Assembly (NCBI GenBank): GCA_028822065.1
Contig: JAPKEL010000006.1
Span: forward strand, 1 to 64,000
Length of the DNA stretch: 64,000 nt
DNA from: Woeseiaceae bacterium
GTDB taxonomy: Bacteria; Pseudomonadota; Gammaproteobacteria; Steroidobacterales; Woeseiaceae
Direction: 5' to 3'
This document shows, piece after piece, positions 58,087 through 64,000 of this stretch (positions are counted from its first letter, which is position 1; each line of letters opens with the position of its first letter). Made by a program: the position numbers and the translations under genes. The notes under the pieces are model-generated. The model was not told the origin of the DNA and did no database searches. It was given only the letters and a program-made list of their open reading frames with translations.

Positions 58087-58139
58087 AAAAATTAATCGTT
58101 CTATGAATTTTTTTCATAAAATTATTATAGGAGTGTCTT

Positions 58140-58610
58140 TTGGATATTAACTTGACTCTTATTGGTCAGTCGATCTCGATGTTATTGTTTGTATGGTTCT
58201 GTATGAAATTTATATGGCCACCATTGATGCAAGCAATAGAGCAGCGACAGGCACAAATTGCTGACGGCCTAGCGGCGGGCGAAAAAGGGCAACAAAAACT
58301 TGATAAGGCGAATGTTGAGTCTAAAGAAATACTGGATGAGGCGCGAAAACAAGCCACAGGTATTTTGGGTCAAGCTAATGCCAGGGCGAATGAGATTGTT
58401 TCGGATGGAAAACAAGATGGCCAGCAAGAAAGAGAGCGTCAATTATCTTTAGCAAAAAATGATATTGAGCAAGAATCCAACAGGGCTCGAGATGAATTGA
58501 GAGATCAAGTTGCTCAAATCGCAGTTGCTACTGCTGAGAAGATTTTAAAGCGAGAAATCGATGCTAAGGCACACGAAGATATACTGAATAAATTGGCTAA
58601 AGAGCTGTGA
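58140..58610 (+). CDS. atpF: ATP synthase F0 subunit b
   Basis: The peripheral stalk linking F0 to F1. The start is TTG at 58140 after TAGGAG, giving 156 residues, the same as the E. coli subunit. One N-terminal membrane helix ([19 protein letters not shown]) is followed by a long charged coiled coil and the C-terminal [18 protein letters not shown], which binds delta. Confidence 0.96.
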   Translation: MDINLTLIGQSISMLLFVWFCMKFIWPPLMQAIEQRQAQIADGLAAGEKGQQKLDKANVESKEILDEARKQATGILGQANARANEIVSDGKQDGQQERERQLSLAKNDIEQESNRARDELRDQVAQIAVATAEKILKREIDAKAHEDILNKLAKEL

Positions 58611-58635
58611 GTTAGTACCTAGGAATATTTGATAT

Positions 58636-59199
58636 ATGGCGGATAATAATACAATTGCAAGACCATACGCTCAGGCAATATTTGACTTAGCACAGGAAAA
58701 TAATGCCCTAGATTTATGGGCCGATGGTCTGAGTGTAGCAAAGCTGATTCTAGCTGATGGGGCCGTCATTGAATTTTTATCTAAACCAGCGTTACTTAAT
58801 GAACAAAAATTAGATTTTCTTTGTGAAATTTTTACTACATTTGAGGAACAATCATCCTTGTTTATGGGTGAAAATAAATTGGGCTTTAATTTTTTAAAAT
58901 TATTAATTGAAAATGACAGGGTCTCGATTTTGCCAGATGTTGCAGAACATTTTAATGCGCTTAAATTGATAGTTGAGAACTCTGTGGATGTGACGGTAAC
59001 TTCTGCAGTCCCCTTGGACGAGGCTCAGAAAACAGCAATCACTTTAGCGCTTAAGAAACGCTTTGCTAGAGAAATTCATATGCAAACTGAAATAGATGAA
59101 ACACTCATTGGTGGGGCGATTATACGCGCTGGCGATGTTGTTATTGATGGATCTTTACGTTCTGGGCTTTCTGGCTTGGCAAACGTATTGATTACTTAA
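58636..59199 (+). CDS. atpH: ATP synthase F1 subunit delta
   Basis: Connects the b stalk to the top of F1. The 187 residues begin with the helical N-terminal domain ([12 protein letters not shown]) and end with the conserved [32 protein letters not shown]. The length is slightly above that of E. coli delta. It lies 25 bases after atpF and 16 bases before atpA. Confidence 0.96.
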   Translation: MADNNTIARPYAQAIFDLAQENNALDLWADGLSVAKLILADGAVIEFLSKPALLNEQKLDFLCEIFTTFEEQSSLFMGENKLGFNFLKLLIENDRVSILPDVAEHFNALKLIVENSVDVTVTSAVPLDEAQKTAITLALKKRFAREIHMQTEIDETLIGGAIIRAGDVVIDGSLRSGLSGLANVLIT

Positions 59200-59215
59200 A
59201 AAAAGGAATGAAAAA

Positions 59216-60757
59216 ATGTCTTTAAAAGCTTCTGAAATCAGTCAATTGATTAAAGAGCGTATCGAAAATTTCGAAACCTCTGCTGTAGCGCGTGATATAG
59301 GAACCGTAATCGGAGTGACTGATGGTATCGTTCGTATTCATGGATTAACAGATGCACGTTATGGTGAAATGCTTGAATTCCCAGAGAATACTTTCGGCAT
59401 GGCGCTGAACTTAGAGCAAGATTCTGTAGGCGCGGTTATTTTAGGCGATTACAAGCATATCTCTGAAGGACATACGGTTAAAACAACCGGCAAAATCTTG
59501 GAAGTACCAATTGGAGAAGCTCTATTGGGAAGGGTGGTTGATGCTCTAGGAAACCCTATTGATGGAAAAGGCGCAATAAAAACCAATGAAACAGCGCCAA
59601 TTGAAAAAGTAGCACCTGGCGTTATCTCAAGAAAATCGGTAGATCAGCCTGTTCAAACGGGATTGAAAGCAATTGATGCAATGGTGCCAATTGGAAGAGG
59701 TCAGCGGGAATTGATAATTGGAGATAGGCAAACCGGAAAAACTGCGGTTGCTATTGATACAATAATTAATCAAAAAAATACCGGCATAAAATGTATCTAT
59801 GTCGCGATAGGTCAAAAATCATCTTCAATTGCGGGCGTGGTGAGAAAACTCGAAGAAGAAGGAGCGATGGATCACACTATTGTCGTTGCAGCGGCAGCTG
59901 CCGATTCTGCGGCGATGCAATATATTGCTCCTTATTCGGGCACAACTATGGGAGAGTATTTTTTAGACAAAGGTGAAGACGCATTAATTATCTTTGATGA
60001 TTTGACCAAACAAGCTTGGGCTTATCGTCAAGTGTCATTATTACTCAGGCGACCACCAGGAAGAGAGGCCTACCCTGGAGACGTATTTTACTTACATTCG
60101 CGCTTATTAGAGCGCGCTTCACGAGTAAATGAAGAGCATGTTGAATCTGTCACTGGCGGAAAAGTTAAAGGCAAAACAGGCTCTTTAACTGCATTACCTA
60201 TTATTGAAACTCAAGCGGGCGATGTTTCAGCATTTGTCCCCACTAATGTTATTTCGATAACAGATGGACAGATTTTCCTAGAAACAGATCTTTTTAATGC
60301 GGGAATCAGACCGGCAATTAATGCTGGTTTATCGGTGTCTCGTGTTGGCGGTGCGGCACAAACAAAAATAATAAAAAAATTAGGTGGCGGTGTTCGTTTA
60401 GCACTTGCACAATATCGTGAACTTGCAGCATTCTCTCAATTTGCTTCAGATCTCGATGAAGCAACAAGAAAACAGCTCGAACGTGGCCAGCGCGCGACGG
60501 AACTCATGAAGCAAAAACAATATTCACCACTTTCAGTGGCTGCAATGGCTTTTTCTTTGTTTGCTGTGAATGAAGGCTATCTTGACAATGTTGAAGTTGT
60601 AAAGGTTTTAGATTATGAAGCTGCGCTACATGATTATGCAAAATCACATGCCAGCGAGTTAGTCGAGACGATAAATACTTCTGGCGACTTCAGCGAAGAG
60701 ATTGAAACAGCCATGAGAAAGTTATGTGATGATTTTGCCGAAAAAGGCGCTTTTTAG
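59216..60757 (+). CDS. atpA: ATP synthase F1 subunit alpha
   Basis: A non-catalytic nucleotide-binding subunit of the F1 hexamer. The 513-residue product has Walker [12 protein letters not shown] near 169-179, [45 protein letters not shown], and the C-terminal [27 protein letters not shown] precedes the ATG. The length and motifs are fully canonical. Confidence 0.98.
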   Translation: MSLKASEISQLIKERIENFETSAVARDIGTVIGVTDGIVRIHGLTDARYGEMLEFPENTFGMALNLEQDSVGAVILGDYKHISEGHTVKTTGKILEVPIGEALLGRVVDALGNPIDGKGAIKTNETAPIEKVAPGVISRKSVDQPVQTGLKAIDAMVPIGRGQRELIIGDRQTGKTAVAIDTIINQKNTGIKCIYVAIGQKSSSIAGVVRKLEEEGAMDHTIVVAAAAADSAAMQYIAPYSGTTMGEYFLDKGEDALIIFDDLTKQAWAYRQVSLLLRRPPGREAYPGDVFYLHSRLLERASRVNEEHVESVTGGKVKGKTGSLTALPIIETQAGDVSAFVPTNVISITDGQIFLETDLFNAGIRPAINAGLSVSRVGGAAQTKIIKKLGGGVRLALAQYRELAAFSQFASDLDEATRKQLERGQRATELMKQKQYSPLSVAAMAFSLFAVNEGYLDNVEVVKVLDYEAALHDYAKSHASELVETINTSGDFSEEIETAMRKLCDDFAEKGAF

Positions 60758-60794
60758 GTTTTAAATATTATTAGTTCTGATATAGGAAAATACT

Positions 60795-63099
<2,305 letters not shown>

Positions 63100-63122
63100 T
63101 TGAATGAAACGAGATACCAAAT

Positions 63123-63539
63123 ATGAGTAGTATTAAAATTGATATTGTTTCAGCTGAAGGTGAAATTTACTCTGGTGAGGCCACTATGATTTATGCGCCT
63201 GCAAAAATGGGTGAAGTTGGTATTGCACCCAGACATGCCCCACTTTTAACTGCGCTCAAGCCGGGTGAAGTGCGTGTTCAGGATCAAGATGGAAAAGAGC
63301 GCTTCTTTTATATCACAGGTGGTGTGCTTGAGGTTCAGCCTCATTTGGTTACGGTTCTAGCTGATACAGCATTACGCGGAGAAGAGCTGGATGAAGCTGC
63401 CGCCCAAGAAGCACAAAAACAAGCTGAAGAGGCCTTGAAAGGCGCTTCTGCGGAAACCGATATAAAGCGTGCTCAAGTAGAATTGGTAGAAGCTAATGCG
63501 AGATATCGAGCTGCACAAAAATTAAAAGGCATCAAATAA
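63123..63539 (+). CDS. atpC: ATP synthase F1 subunit epsilon
   Basis: The central-stalk subunit that can inhibit ATP hydrolysis. The 138 residues show an N-terminal beta-sandwich (IDIVSAEGEIYSGEATM, APRHAPLLTALKPGEVRV, GGVLEVQPHLVTVLADTA) and the C-terminal helical pair. It closes the atp operon. glmU, which often follows, is not here. The 153-base gap to metA has no clear terminator. Confidence 0.97.
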   Translation: MSSIKIDIVSAEGEIYSGEATMIYAPAKMGEVGIAPRHAPLLTALKPGEVRVQDQDGKERFFYITGGVLEVQPHLVTVLADTALRGEELDEAAAQEAQKQAEEALKGASAETDIKRAQVELVEANARYRAAQKLKGIK

Positions 63540-63692
63540 TAAACTGTTTTTTTAAATGACTTCTCATTAATCAATGATAGAGTTTCAATAATCTACTTAT
63601 TCTAGTATTTTATAATGTTACAGGGGTTACATTATATGTTATTAGTATGTTCACAAAAGACCAATCGACTAATATTTAAATAGTGATTTGAT

Positions 63693-64000
63693 ATGCCATT
63701 AGTCGCTCATAATAAATTGCCAACATTTACACGCTTAGCCAGTGAAGGCCATACAGTGCTCTCTGAAGAAAGAGCTTTAAGACAAGATATTCGTGAATTA
63801 CATATTGGTTTTTTGAATATGATGCCCGATGCTGCGTTAGCGGCGACAGAAAATCAATTTATTCGTCTGGTGGGTAATTGCAATCAAATTGCACAATTTT
63901 ATGTCTATCCATTTACATTGCCAGGACTGTATAGAGAAAAAAAGGCTGCTGAGCATATCAAGCAGCATTATTTTGATTTTGAGGAACTGCAAAAACAGGG
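63693..64000 (+). CDS. metA: Homoserine O-succinyltransferase, MetA family (5' part, truncated by window end)
   Basis: Activates homoserine for methionine synthesis. The visible 102 residues from the ATG at 63693 include LHIGFLNMMPDAALAATENQFIRLVGN and then HIKQHYFDFEEL. This fits the MetA/HTS family pattern, in which a LN-x-MP segment is followed by a Q-F-x-RL-x-GN stretch. The catalytic Cys-His-Glu region lies beyond the window, so whether it uses succinyl- or acetyl-CoA cannot be judged. It is not part of the atp operon in function. Confidence 0.85.
   Translation, partial: MPLVAHNKLPTFTRLASEGHTVLSEERALRQDIRELHIGFLNMMPDAALAATENQFIRLVGNCNQIAQFYVYPFTLPGLYREKKAAEHIKQHYFDFEELQKQ

Overview
The window reads as about 64 kb of chromosome from an AT-rich gammaproteobacterium, probably a free-living aerobic and perhaps marine lineage. 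Three things support this: gene order (rph-gmk-rpoZ-spoT-ridA-recG; rhodanese-grxC-secB-gpsA; gyrB-recF-dnaN-dnaA | rpmH-rnpA-yidC-mnmE-mnmG; rsmG-parA-parB-atpIBEFHAGDC), Gram-negative functions (SecB, adenylylatable glutamine synthetase, hexameric-type citrate synthase, SpoT), and respiratory and C4/keto-acid uptake genes (SURF1, heme O synthase, F-type ATPase, TRAP transporter). I see no tRNA, rRNA, insertion sequence, prophage or CRISPR array. The genus cannot be fixed from the sequence alone.

Layout. 1-5 kb: an unidentified gene end, then leftward rpmE-gltA and rph-rdgB-hemW. 4.7-16 kb: rightward gmk-rpoZ-spoT-ridA-recG-ubiA-bioC-like, SURF1, ctaB, uvrD. 16-22 kb: trkA-trkH potassium uptake and a TRAP transporter with its binding protein convergent. 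22-28 kb: dtd, tatABC, a peptide transporter, and a tight leftward trio of S41 protease, methyltransferase and six-domain Kazal-type inhibitor. 28-36 kb: rhodanese-grxC-secB-gpsA, trmL, a class 1B dihydroorotate dehydrogenase, glnA, a single-chain glycyl-tRNA synthetase and plsC. 36-48 kb: the origin-proximal replication genes, with DnaA boxes on both sides of dnaA and two parS sites inside recF. 48-54 kb: a metabolic block (metallo-beta-lactamase-fold protein, acuI, prpB, prpC, prpD) between mnmG and rsmG, which are usually adjacent. 54-64 kb: parAB, the complete ATP synthase operon and the start of metA.

How the parts work together. DnaA, DnaN, RecF, GyrB, ParA/ParB, the DnaA boxes and parS form an origin and segregation module. 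AcuI feeding PrpC-PrpD-PrpB would make a short route from acryloyl-CoA through propionyl-CoA to pyruvate and succinate. TatABC can export the TRAP binding protein, which carries a twin-arginine leader.

Most of the window is conserved core genome and I found no clearly new multi-gene system. The points most worth a second look are: three genes (gpsA, dctQ, rnpA) whose conserved N-termini lie upstream of every ATG/GTG/TTG in frame; a bacterial-type GlyRS replacement at the glyQS locus; a PyrK-type PyrD without a neighbouring PyrK; the prp/acuI island; the protease-inhibitor operon; parS inside recF; and an origin-like DnaA-box cluster upstream of rpmE, 40 kb from dnaA.
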